64,000 nt of DNA, from positions 7,315,672-7,379,671 of the forward strand of contig OZ024785.1 in assembly GCA_964017065.1 (NCBI GenBank), in the 5' to 3' direction. The notes under the pieces were generated by a model that was not told where the DNA came from, did no database searches, and saw only the letters and a program-made list of their open reading frames with translations. The DNA is from Haliclona indistincta. Its lineage: Eukaryota > Porifera > Demospongiae > Haplosclerida > Chalinidae. Both the position numbers and the translations under genes were made by a program. Position 1 is the stretch's first letter, and each line of letters starts with the position of its first letter. This document shows positions 1-12,500 of the stretch, piece after piece.

Positions 1-102
1 AGTGCTGAACAGTGTATGGTGTATTTTAGTGGTTAGATTCCTCTGTATTACCAATGTATCATCATGTTCTGTAATTTTTTCTGTTTGCACAATTCAATGT
101 AG

Positions 103-837
103 TTTGAGATGGTTTCTGAGGAAGACGAAGGTGGTTGCATCAGAGCCTCGTCTGCTACAGCTTGTCACCACACTGTGCTCAAAGCCATCAATAAAGCAAG
201 GTATGTTGGTCAAACAAGAAGGATTTTTTGTCAGTAAAACACTAGTTTTGTCACCATGAGATATGATAGTCAGAAGATTGATGTCAGATTTTCACTTGCA
301 TTCACATAAATTTTATACTTTTGTAACTGTGTTCTTCGGTTGTCTTAGCTTATTGCCTTTGTATAATTTCTGTGTAGGGACAAGCAGGCCAGCAATGCTG
401 GATCGGGACCTGAGTTCTTTGGTTTCTCTCACCCGACCATTCTCAACATTATTCAGAACATGCCTAGCGCTCAGCTCTGCATGAAGTACAAGCGTACCGA
501 GTTCGAGCAACCTCGCTCAATGAAGAGAGCAGCTCCAGCTGGTTCAGGGACGAAGACCAAGAAAACATCTCTCGGAGGTGGAACTGGGAAAAAGAAAGCT
601 CCACCTGCGAAGTCTCGCAGTAGTGACATTAAAAAGCCACCTCCTGGTGCAAATACTGCTCCAAAAGCATTCTACTTATCACGTGACCCTGATTCTCCAC
701 TAGGTGATCGCAGCCTTGCTCCTGTGATGTACAATCAACAGCTATCTGGATTGCATATCGGCATGGATTCATCTTCTATGTCTTCAAGCTCTGATGACAG
801 TGACAGTGATTCAAAGCTAGTCATTGATGCAAGATAG
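103..837 (+). CDS. TBRG1-like FYRC-domain protein, 3' end (partial)
   Basis: Two exons are visible, 103-200 and 378-837, joined by a 177 bp intron (donor AG|GTATGT, acceptor TGTAG|G); the reading frame is kept and ends at TAG 835-837. Earlier exons lie left of the window. The joined product contains SGPEFFGFSHPTI followed by a short Cys/Tyr-containing stretch (LCMKYKRTEFE). This matches the FYRC half of the FYRN/FYRC module as I know it from TBRG1, a nuclear growth regulator, more closely than the KMT2 FYRC. After the domain comes a Lys/Pro-rich region and a Ser/Asp-rich tail (SSSSDDSDSDS), typical of nuclear proteins. TBRG1 usually ends shortly after FYRC, so this basic/acidic tail is an extension. 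The alternative is another FYRC protein. Function (chromatin or transcription regulation) is inferred only from the domain. Confidence 0.6.
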
Positions 838-1649
838 ATAGACGTGACACGTTGAGTCTACTGTTCAAAAAATTAATGATTATGAATTGTTTCAAAGTTG
901 CGCAGCATGCAAATTTACCGCGTGCACAGCGCCGATGTACCCTTATTGAGCATAATCTACGCATGCTCAGATCTGTTAATTAAATTACATTCGAGAGCGC
1001 TTTGGCATCCCGATCATCTTGTAGCTGGCTGCCCTCGCCTCAAGACGACGTTTTGCTTCACAGCTAATCTACCGTTACTGCTAGCTCCAGGAGGGCTGTC
1101 TGAGATCTGTTATTCACGTCTGCAGGCTCATTGACGTCGGCGTAGCTGTAACACCATTAACCGGCTAGGTAAGTGAGTCTGTTTGTTTTGGGAAGGGCTG
1201 TTGTCGGCAAGACACTCGTGGGACGTGTTTGAGAGGTCTCCTGCTAGACGATTTGTTTCGTCTCTGTCGTTACTGACTCTGCTAGCTAGGAGACCAAAAA
1301 TGTATAGACGTTAGCTTCCTGCTGTTGTGTCGTTACTGGACATGTATAAACCTTTGGTTAGCTGTGGGGTAGCAAAACAGAGGCCGTTTTTCTTGTGGTG
1401 AGTTTGTATAAAACAAGGACGTCTTCTGTTCGACAGAAGAGATTTCAAAACGCTATCGAGGCGTGCACACTGCCTGTGGTGGGAGGGCACAAGTTACTTA
1501 GTCAAATTCCGATCGTTCTTGTTGTGAATGAATAGAATTTTATCTATCTCTATGCAGTGACTATCTAGCAGAGACCCATTGAAAGAGAGAGCCAGAGTGT
1601 GTCTCTGCACCAGCTTGGAAAAAGTCGAGACTAGAAGAAGAATACAACG
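838..1649. other. intergenic region and ETS gene 5' region
   Basis: No convincing ORF. It follows the stop codon of the TBRG1-like gene and precedes the first coding exon of the ETS1/2-like gene on the same strand, so it should hold the 3' UTR of the former and the promoter and 5' UTR of the latter. I see no clear TATA box. Confidence 0.5.
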
Positions 1650-2253
1650 ATGGATATTGGGGACAACACTCGCGACCATCCAAACTCAAGTCCAATTCGC
1701 TACTCAACCTCTCCCCAGCAATTGGTGAGTGATAATGCATGCTGATGAAGCCCTTTGTATAGTGCTAACTGACCTTTACAGCAGCTTACATCTTTGTACG
1801 ATTCACACTTTAGTTGACACTTAAAAATCTTCTCACCTCAGCCAGCAGTGATAAATAGTTTGAATTAAGTTGTTTACTTGATTTCTGGCTTGAGTCATGA
1901 CTAGTACTATGGTGCTTCACTGACTTGTGATTCCTCTTCCAAGGGGTTTTCAGCAAAACTAAATTATGCAGTTCATTATGTCGTCTTATCTGCTGTCTCT
2001 TGCAACAGTATCGTGTTACACAAAATTATGTCAGTAACTGTTGAGCCTATGTCTATAACTGCTGTGCCTATTTGAAGAGATGTACCACTGTATTGCATTG
2101 CTAGGCTATGCACTGAGATAGTTTATGATGGATTAATATTTTTGGTTAAGTTAGTGGACGATTTTCATAGCAACTAGATTGATGTGTTACTTGTCACAAT
2201 TGCGGTGTGAGAGGGCGTGTGTACTTGCAAGGTATACACGAGAGAGGGGGAGG

Positions 2254-2284
<31 letters not shown>

Positions 2285-3544
2285 GGTGGGAGGGAGAGAG
2301 AGAGGGAGAGAGAGAGGAAGGGGGAGGGAGAGAGAGGGAAAGGGAGAGAGAGAGAGAGAGAGAGAGGGAAAGGGAGAGAGAGAGAGAGAGGGAGGGAGGC
2401 ACAGGTGTGTGGCGGTATATTTGTGTACATGTGAGTGATGACTTGGTAGAACTTTATGACAACAAAAAGTGCAGGAAACGTGATGTGTCTAGTTGTAACC
2501 AGCACTGTTACATCATAATCCAGTCGTGTCAGTTGTAGTCACACAACTGACACCAGCAGCAATGGGTGCCTATCAGTGTCACAGCGACTTGAATCAATAA
2601 TTGCACACAATTATAATACCTCGCACACTAACTGTCTCTTATGCTTCCTCTGTTTGTTAATAGTGTTTACTCCATGTGACCACTGTAGGATTATTATAAT
2701 ATTATGTCTTCCATACATTAGTTCTTGTTTGTGTATAAATGTAATTGCTTGTAACCTTGATGAGTTACTGTGTTCTTCCTTGCAATTATTAACACATGTT
2801 CGCAAGGAAGGATAACTGATTTGAAAAGCTTGGTAATCTTGCCATCTTCAAAAGTACCTGAAGATGATGCTGGGCTCAATTTCTTCCTTTTAAGGAAGAT
2901 TTTCTTCTCATGTGGGGCCTGTTTGTATTGTATTTAGAACTGGGATAGTTCCTTTGAGCAGAGCTTGTCATCTGTTTGTGGATGGTGGTTCCACTGCCTT
3001 ACTCAACGGTGAACAGTACCCACTCTCTGTGTAAAGCGCATTCTTTTCGCGCTCTAGAGAGCAGTTCTTTGAAATGTTACTAAAGTACATCTACACCATT
3101 AGTTTAGTAGGAGTAGCATTCTACTCTATTGTGTACTAATGGTGTTGTTTGCTTTGTTTGTTCTCGTATTCTGTTTGTTTTATCTTTTCTATAATATGAG
3201 CTGAATTTATAGATGTGTGTGCATGTGCAGTGTGTTGGGTGCCCTGGGGGTTGTCTAGTAGAGTCCTGGGCAGGTACACTGGTTTGAATCCTACTAGGGC
3301 AAAAGGCATGTTAAGAATTTAAACCTGGTCTTACACTGGCGAAGTAAACATACACAGGCTGTGGTCACTGTCACAGAGGTCCATCATTGTTCATGTGTTC
3401 ACATGGCTCTGGGAGTCTATCTGCATGCATCAGTTTTAATAGCCTGCTTAGTGCACAGGTACTCATGGCTCTGTCAGGTGATATCATGGATGAGTGAGCA
3501 TCATTGGTTTCAATGGCAACGAAACTCTGCTTTGCTTTTTTGCA

Positions 3545-3597
<53 letters not shown>

Positions 3598-6500
3598 TGC
3601 ACCAGTCTGGGTTACATGTGTTGTCTACATGGTGTGCAAGATAATGTTGGACTTGTGTGTGCGTGCGTAGAGCACAAGGAGGTATTCCCTAATTTAGTTC
3701 ATCGTTGAATGGTTTGGTGTATCCAGTGTTGGCAGGCCCATGTGTGAATAGTAGCGCTACAAGGTAGCTTAACAACGCTACATCTAGTTCAGCTGTTTTC
3801 GTGTGTGTCAGTCATTAGCGTATTGTATGAAATGACTTTGAAGTCATGTGACTTGTTTGTGTTGGATCCTTTGTTGTCATGTGATAGGTTTAACGTATTC
3901 TCTAATTAGATATTCCTCGGGGATGTACCTCCAGATAGGTTGTATTGTAAGCAGCTGTTAAACAGGCACTTATCAACATGCAAGAGCATATGCACCCCAC
4001 ACACAGCAGAAGTTAAAAATAATAGCTCTCATAATTACAGTGTCTTGAAAAGCAAGTTGGAAGTCTTGCTGGGCGATTGCATCGCAAATGAGACATTGAC
4101 TTCTATTAGCCGAATAAGTGCCTATCTAAATTTTTTGAGAATGAATTAAAAACTCGCTTTCGTGGTACTTCGACTGACCATAAATTTGGTGTTTTTTGTC
4201 GCTGTGCTTGTGGTGACAGCAGTGGTCACCTTCTGCCTCACTTAGTGGTTTGTGGTCCTCTAAAGCTGGTGTATCTGGTCTGTTTCTGGGAGCCGTCTTC
4301 TTTGCTTGTGGTTCTCGGTTATCCCATCTCCCAACGGATGTCTCTTTTGGACGTCTCTTTGTGCGCAGCATAATCGTATTGTTGACCAAACAGATTTCTC
4401 ACCAACAACAAACGAACATGTGTTTTAGCTCAAATGACTTAGCACAAATTGTCTGACAGTGGTTCGATAAACTCAGCCATGCACGTGCATGTTGCCTACG
4501 CATTTGGGACCATTACTTGTTTGTAAACTGTTTGATCGATGAATGCATTTTTTGAACAATTCACTATTCATTGTCGTGGTAACCAGACCTGCTGTAGCGG
4601 AGCTAAGCTGAAACATTGTCTCACAAAGAACAATTACTTTAGTTTTACTAACAACTAAGATAGAGTTACTGACTACACAAGATCAGCCAGTACTCTTAGA
4701 GTGGGGAGTTACTGAGATCTATTCTTAGTGGTATGCAATGGTACATTAATGCTGCTATAGACTGAAGTTGAGTATCCTTGTGATGAGTTGAGGATTCTGA
4801 AAAATGTCTGTCGGAATTCTCGCATAGAATTGAACTTACTATCCCGATAGTTATCTCTTCTTTTAATAGAGAGAGCAAATGTCAGTTTTTAAGGGTCACC
4901 TCTACTTTATTAGTGATTGAAACTGTGGTTTTATTTCTTATCTGTCAATTATGCTGTGGACAAGCATGGTATCGTGATTGACCATGTCCCTAGTAATACG
5001 TTGACGACACAAGAGAGGTCACAGCTTAATGTTGTAACTTCTAGAATAATTAATGTTGCTACTGTTCACAAAAAAAATTACACATGAGAAATTTCTTGGG
5101 TGCCGAAAAATTTTGTAATCCCATACAATGAAATTTTACCCTTGGAAGTAGCAAATTAATATTGATCCATCTAGTCAAAATGTGTAAGTTTACATTGCAA
5201 AATTTCTACATTTCCATAATCACTGTCCGTAATACACCTTTTGTAGCTTGATTTAAAAAAATTTGGTCTCACAAATTAATTTTTCTTGTCAAAATTTTTG
5301 AATAGTCTTTTTTGAATGTAGTCTGTATTCATGTTTATTCTCCCATTTTTGGAAATTATTTACATGAATTTGTTGTTAAACAGCCGAAGTGAGTAGTCAG
5401 GGAAGTCCTTGGTCTCATTGTAATTGGCTTGGTATTGGGTCCTTCAGTAATCGTATTATAGTACAGTATTGTTAGGGCTGCTGTAATGCACCTCAGGGCT
5501 ATTGTTTACGTAGGATTGAATATCAGTCTCTCTACACAATAGTCACAATAGTGATTGAGTGTGTGGGTAGGTGGGTCTTTACCGAGAGGGAGCTAGAAAT
5601 TCTGACCTACCCATATAAATTTTTGTTTTGTATTTATAAATTACTGTGAGCTTGCACATGTATTCTTAACTGCATAAGCTGTACCAGACCAGCAAGCCTT
5701 TGGTACCCATCCCAGCAATATGGTCAGTCTTCTGTGAGCTGTGCTCCTTGCCCAGACTTAGGAAGATTGCATCGTACCAGTGCACACAGCACTAGCAACC
5801 AACCCTAGCTGTCATGTGACATGCATGTGACATACATACAGCCTAGCTGTCATGTGACATACATACAGCCTTGCTTACATACAACTTGTAAGTGAGATAT
5901 TATGCTTGTACTTGCTGTGTTGCAATGTCGATAATGGTGAGACTCCTGTTTAGTTCAGTTCCACATTGAACAATCTTAGCTGTACAATTACGAGTTGGAA
6001 GTGTCTATGCATTGGTATTTCCACGAAATCGTCTTTGAGCTCACATTAAGTTGTATCTAGTAGGTAGTAGGATGTGCCGTGTTAGTCGTTTATGCAGCAA
6101 ATTATAGTTGTGTTTCCTACTAGACTCACATGTTCACAACTTGAGATCATTTTTTGGAAAACGCTAATGACTAGGTGACTACCTGGATTTGTTGGTTAGT
6201 TGTGTGGGTTAGGTATGCATGCATCCCATTGTCCTTCACTCAGTGATGTAACCACTTATTGTAATGATTGAAAGTGCCTGAGGTCACAAGTCCCAGGCAA
6301 TACATGTCGATAGATGGCGCGCATGAGACTCACAGAATGGAAGTGATCGAGCCAACACTGTTAGATAGTACACATCATCCCTCAGGCATCCAAACAAGCA
6401 CTTGTATGGTCCATCAGCTATGGTAGCTAGCAGTGTATCTACAGTATGCTCTCTTGAGTGTTTACTACTAACTGGCTCTATATGAGTGTGTAGGTGTTTG

Positions 6501-9500
6501 GTTAACAACCCTGAATGCAGTGTATTATACGCCTTGGTATTAGCAGTCGTTGACCCTTACAGCGGTGTGTAAAGCCACACACATGCTCACACAATGGCCC
6601 TGCTATTTGCGGCATCTAAACTCTGATAATTTTTGCACTTCTGTCTGTCTCTTCGAGGTGACCTCACAGGATGAGCTCACTTCAGTCGAGGATGTGTGGG
6701 TGGACTCTGCCCACCACATTTGTAGAACACAGGATGCTGGTTGTTAACCTTAGCCTTTGTTGTGTGGGTGATATACATTGTTTAGTGAAATGTGTCCAGT
6801 TGAGTGGGCGTTGAAGATTCTCTTCATTGTGACATCACTGATTGATTGTTGCTGAATAATTCAGCATCTATAGTAGGGGTAGGCTCGGGTTACATTCATG
6901 CCAATAGAGTCTATATTGTTACTATAATTTCAATGTGTTCTTAAATTATCATTTTACTAAATTCTTCACTATCGTGTTGCTATGGAGTCTATCGTGTTAC
7001 TATAGAGTCTATCGTGTTGCTATGGAGTCTGTCGTGTTGCTATGGAGTCTATCGTGTCGCTATAGAGTCCATCGTGTCGCCATAGAGTCTATCGTGTCGC
7101 TATAGAGTCCATCGTGTCGCTATAGAGTCCATCGTGTCGCTATAGAGTCCATCGTGTCGCTATAGAGTCCATCGTGTCGCTATAGAGTCCATCGTGTCGC
7201 TATAGAGTCCATCGTGTCGCTATAGAGTCCATCGTGTCGCTATAGAGCCCATCGTGTCGCTATAGAGTCCATCGTGTCGCTATAGAGCCCATCGTGTCGC
7301 TATAGAGTCCATCGTGTCGCTATAGAGTCCATCGTGTCGCTATAGAGTCCATCGTGTCGCTATAGAGTCCATCGTGTCGCTATAGAGTCCATCGTGTCGC
7401 TATAGAGTCCATCGTGTCGCTATAGAGTCCATCGTGTCGCTATAGAGTCCATCGTGTCGCTATAGAGTCCATCGTGTCGCTATAGAGTCTATCGTGTCGC
7501 TATAGAGTCCATCGTGTCGCTATAGAGTCCATCGTGTCGCTATAGAGTCCATCGTGTCGCTATAGAGTCCATCGTGTCGCTATAGAGTCCATCGTGTCGC
7601 TATAGAGTCCATCGTGTCGCTATAGAGTCCATCGTGTCGCTATAGAGTCTATCGTGTCGCTATAGAGTCCATCGTGTCGCTATAGAGTCCATCGTGTCGC
7701 TATAGAGTCCATCGTGTCGCTATAGAGTCCATCGTGTCGCTATAGAGTCCATCGTGTCGCTATAGAGTCCATCGTGTCGCTATAGAGTCTATCGTGTCGC
7801 TATAGAGTCTATCGTGTCGCTATAGAGTCCATCGTGTCGCTATAGAGTCCATCGTGTCACTATGGAGTCCATCGTGTCGCTATAGAGTCTATCGTGTCAC
7901 TGTTGGTTTAAGCTCATTTGATGCTTGTCGCAACTCTAACTGCTGTTGTTTTACGGGCGACCCGCCTTGTCAATCACCAGTTAGCCTGTACCTATGCAAG
8001 CAATGAAGACAGCACTCTGCGAGTGCTACGTGTAACAGCCATCTTGTTGCGTGTTATTGTATATCATCAGAGTTGTTTTAATAACAATCTACTTCATTGT
8101 TTGTGCTCAGTTCTGGTAATAGTCAAAACATATTCATCACTATTTAGCATGCACATCATCATATGAGTATCAGAACCATGATCTAGCACGATAGTTATGC
8201 TGAAGGTCTAGACATTGATTGTGTGCTGTGCTGTGCAATGAAGCGGAAAGCTCCGTGTGCTAATCTCGTGTTGTTAATCTGGTCAACTCATTACACACTC
8301 AATGCTCAATGCAAGAAGACAGAAAATCTCTGTACAGTGTATTTGAGACCAGTTCTTTGTCCCTGCCTAGTTTTTATCGTACAAGTAATTTTCTCTCTAG
8401 GTTGTCTCTTCTTCGAATGTAGTTTAGATGTGATCGGTTTAGAGGTGTTTGTTCTGATTGTAGCGGTTGGATGTTTTGGTAGTTATGACACCCACCTATT
8501 CCAAGCTACAATTAGTGATATCACAAGAGCCCAGGATGGTGGAGTGCTTCTGGGACATTGTGACACCATCCTGTGCCTGTAGTGGCGTCCTTGTACGCCC
8601 ACTGGAGTGCATGTCTGTCTGTATGTTGGTCACTGTTTGGCGGCTCAATCGTCACCTAGTTGCACATACAAACACTTCACTGCTGCCAGACTTGTACATG
8701 AGTAAGTGTAGGGTTACAAAGTGTCCACATAATTGTTTATGAAGACTTTGGACAGTTGTGTTTGTGTTGTACTGCAGGGTAGCTGACCAGATTAATTGGT
8801 TGGCATATATACTGCACTGTGGACCGTGAGTGCACATGTTTGTATGTCTGCCGCTTGGCACGTCCGAGACACGTCTACGCCTGCCAAACTGTGAACTGAA
8901 TTCTAGTTCACTGCTCTGTTGTCATAGACGCCTAGCTAGCTAGCTAGATACAGTGTATCTATACCTGCCTAAAGTAATGCTAAAGTGTACAGCACCTCTT
9001 TCATATGTTGATTTCTGTCTTACATTCATTGCTGTCTTTATATTCATGCAATGGAGGATGACCAGAGACTGAACACATTAGTGCATGAAGGTTGTTACCC
9101 CACGCTCTGCACTTTTATTGCGGGATAGCTATAGCATCTCTTCCACATGAAGTGTACTGTACATGTATGTCCTAACATGTCTAGTTGTCCCAATAATGCG
9201 TCTGTGTACATTTGTGCATATTAAGTCTAGGAAATAGGTACGTTTCACTCTGGACACTTGATTATACTAGCAGTCACTACAAACACCATAACCACACTCT
9301 CTCTTGCAATATACTGTATCAAAATTATTACAAAAAACAGTCTACCATTCAAGATAGCAGAGATACAACTACATGTATTAGTTCACTACTTCATAGTTGT
9401 TAAAAATTAATAATTATGTGGACATTGTCACAGTGTGTCAAATTATTTACAAAAACCTGTTTACTATTCAAGATAGTAGATATACAAGTATTAGTTCACT

Positions 9501-12500
9501 ATTTCATAGTTATGTTCATATAATAATTTATTATACATGGCTGGTGTCGCAGTGTAGACTATACATAATCTACATTGTTTATTTGTTTGATGCATAATGG
9601 GTCTGAGGTCATGCCTGTGTTGGTGTTATTGAGACCTAATTTACAACTCACTTTTGAGGCCTCCCTTGCACTGTAGCTCAACAAATGTGAGAAATGTGAT
9701 CAGCACGTTTAACACTTTCTCTCCTCTCTCTCTCTCTCCAGGACTTCTCTGTCGACTACCATTCTAAGTTTGGTGTCTTCTCTCCTTCAGCTCACAGACT
9801 AGAGCGGCCGATTGATGATCGCATCCACACACGTCGCCCATCGGATGAATCCGAGAAAATTCTGCGCAAGATCTCAGGTACTGGACTAGCTACCCTTGAG
9901 CAACCCGTGTTCTCACCTCGACACACTTCTCTCCCATCCGAGAGCGCTTCGTTCAACGATATATCAGAACTGATGAAGTCCAACTCTCTCGGACTTGGTG
10001 ATACTGGGCGCATGATCTCCAGCGCTCTCAGTGACAGCTTTCTCCCTGGGATGGACGACCCACCTCACCCACAGGAGTTCAGCCCCCAGGGTGGACCGAT
10101 GTCAATCGGCAGCATGGACCACGAGCATCGTCGCATGTTCGCCTCAGACGATCACTTGTTCCCTCCTCTGACCAATCAGGATCGTCATCCATCAGCCCCT
10201 CTCCTGCTGTCCATGTTGAGCGGTGGGATGACCAACACCTGTTAGTATCCACTCTCTTCCTCATCATTCATTTCCTTTTCGTCTATTTCCTCACCTATTC
10301 ACTATATTCTACTCTTTCCTACACTTCTCCACATCCTCTCATCTCTTTCACCCACACTTCCTCTAGTATACAAAATTGAGACAAATGAACCAAAAATTTA
10401 TTTGGGAATCCCCATTTCTCTCTCCTCAGTTCCTCAGCAGACCACACTGTCACCAACTGGTCCAGATAAGCAAGATGTGCTGACGGTAGAAGACCCCTCT
10501 AAAGACATGGGCGGTGGAGGTGGTCGCTGTCGCAGCTGGTCCATGCCCATCAGCACCAACAGCCTACCACCACAGATCAGCATCTCCACTCCAGAGGAGC
10601 CCCATGATATCTTCAGTAGCAGTAAGTTCCTCGTATTGTGTGTATGTCTTGTTTACTGATTATCAATTCACAATTATGTTTGTGTGTTTTTGTTTACTTT
10701 TATTGATATTTGAATTGTTCATGGTATGCGCTGTTGCTCACTCGAGAATGTTCTTTTGATGTACTCATGATTGTACTGTAGATACACTCGATCGCTTTGA
10801 ACCGCTCACACACCTATTCTGTCGCTAAAATAATCATAAAGTGTGAGTTTGTGGCGGATTTGTGAAACCGAAAGAGTGTGATAGAATCTAAGACTTGCTG
10901 TGGGTCTGTGAGGCCTCGTCGATTGAGTAGTTAGCAGTTGTGTTGATGAGATGTCAGTGTCACTGCTTCTCTGGTGTGTGTATAGGAACACTTCTTGTAC
11001 AAGCATCGCTAAACTGTTGTGTACAGTATGACAGCAGATCGATTGGCTTCCATGTTAGTGTGAAATCACCAAGCACACACAGGCGGCACACACACACACA
11101 CACACACACTGGCGCCACACACACACTCACTGTCGTGTACACACATACATGTACAGCAGAACTTGCACTGCACTGGAATAGTTCATTCTGAAATCATTGA
11201 CTACAGGGAACAACAGTGTTTACAATAGGATGATATGGTTTTTAATTGGGCTTCTTGCCAGTTTTCTACTCTCAATTGGCTACTACCCAACATAAAGTGT
11301 TTCAATTGGCTGTAACCCAAGTCTTGGACATAATTACCTAGTATTGTACTTGTTGTTGTTGACTATTTTCTTATAGTTCTCTCCTGCAATCTTCACATTT
11401 TCAACACCTAACTGTTCATATTAAGTCTCTACACGATTGTACGTGTACACGCTCAGCTACATGTACATGACAGAGCTACAAGGTGTACATTTGGCAACTC
11501 CCTCGCCAAGAATGAAGGACATAGCGGAGAAACTAAGGGCGGGTATGGTCCGGCCTGCCTTCTTAGACGAGGGCTCATGGAATGCTTAATCACAGAGGCA
11601 TGCTAATTCATGCACACACACTGGGTGTTCTATAAGCATGTTTAATAGCTGTTAGTTGCAATTCAATCTATCTCGGTCACTGGACTAACTGTTAGCCCAC
11701 GTGTATACTGCTGTTGCATCTAACCAACCGTCACTAATAGATTAAAGCGAAGTAACATTACCAGCTGGTGTCAGCCATAACACTACATGGTCTTCTCTAT
11801 TCACCAGTCCGGCAGTATCCTTAGGACAATACTTGTTTGTATTATACTGCAGTTAGTTGGTAGTCTCAAGGCTCGGGTATTTGTGCTACAGTTCAATTTG
11901 TTTAGTTTATGTGGTAGTGTTATTTGTGGGAACTTCATCAGAGAGAGGATGGACCAGTAGTGCTTCTGTTGAGGATGCCTACATGTCATGATGATGACTC
12001 AGAGGTTTCCTGTTCCACAGGTAGTGCACTTCCTGCCTCGCTGTGTGAGTAAGTGTTTGAGTGTCCTTTTCTTCAGATGAACTGATTCAGTACACGTGTC
12101 CCACTGGGCTCTGTTGATGTGCTGGAGCGTGTTCAGCTACATCCAATAGTAGATGGGATTTTTTCTTCTCAAGGGAAGACGAGTTAACTTGCAGTGTCAT
12201 TCGATTCGTTAAGATTTATTAGGATGTTATTGCACACTGTCAAAGTTACCTGTCATGCTTTTAGAGATCATACTATTACAGCACTAGGTGACTTCAGAAA
12301 TCATCCAGTGACCTGCTACACTATTTGACATGCTTGCTAGATGTTACAGGGCTTTTAGCATTATAAACACACGAGTACAAAGCCTTCAATGTCTTCCAAA
12401 ATCACCGAGTGAGGACGCTGCCTAATACACCATTAGACATGGTGTATCAGGATTAGCTGAGCTTGCCAGATGACAATAGTCGACCACTCATTGATCAATT

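Larger units (their letters stand above)
1725..9741 (+). other. first intron of the ETS1/2-like gene
   Basis: An 8 kb intron bounded by TTG|GTGAGT and CTCTCCAG|GAC. It contains a GA-rich microsatellite, a TG microsatellite, a tRNA-like fragment, a 20 bp minisatellite and a diverged tandem duplication, each listed separately. I see no further coding sequence; the stretches 3610-6970 and 7901-9297 hold nothing I can name. Confidence 0.7.

Noticed and set aside
3240..3301. Functional tRNA gene
   Set aside because: Only about 62 nt, T stem mostly unpaired and no clear anticodon arm; kept only as a low-confidence tRNA-like fragment.
6971..7900. Possible CRISPR-like repeat array
   Set aside because: Units are directly contiguous with no unique spacers, and the window is animal nuclear DNA; it is a minisatellite.
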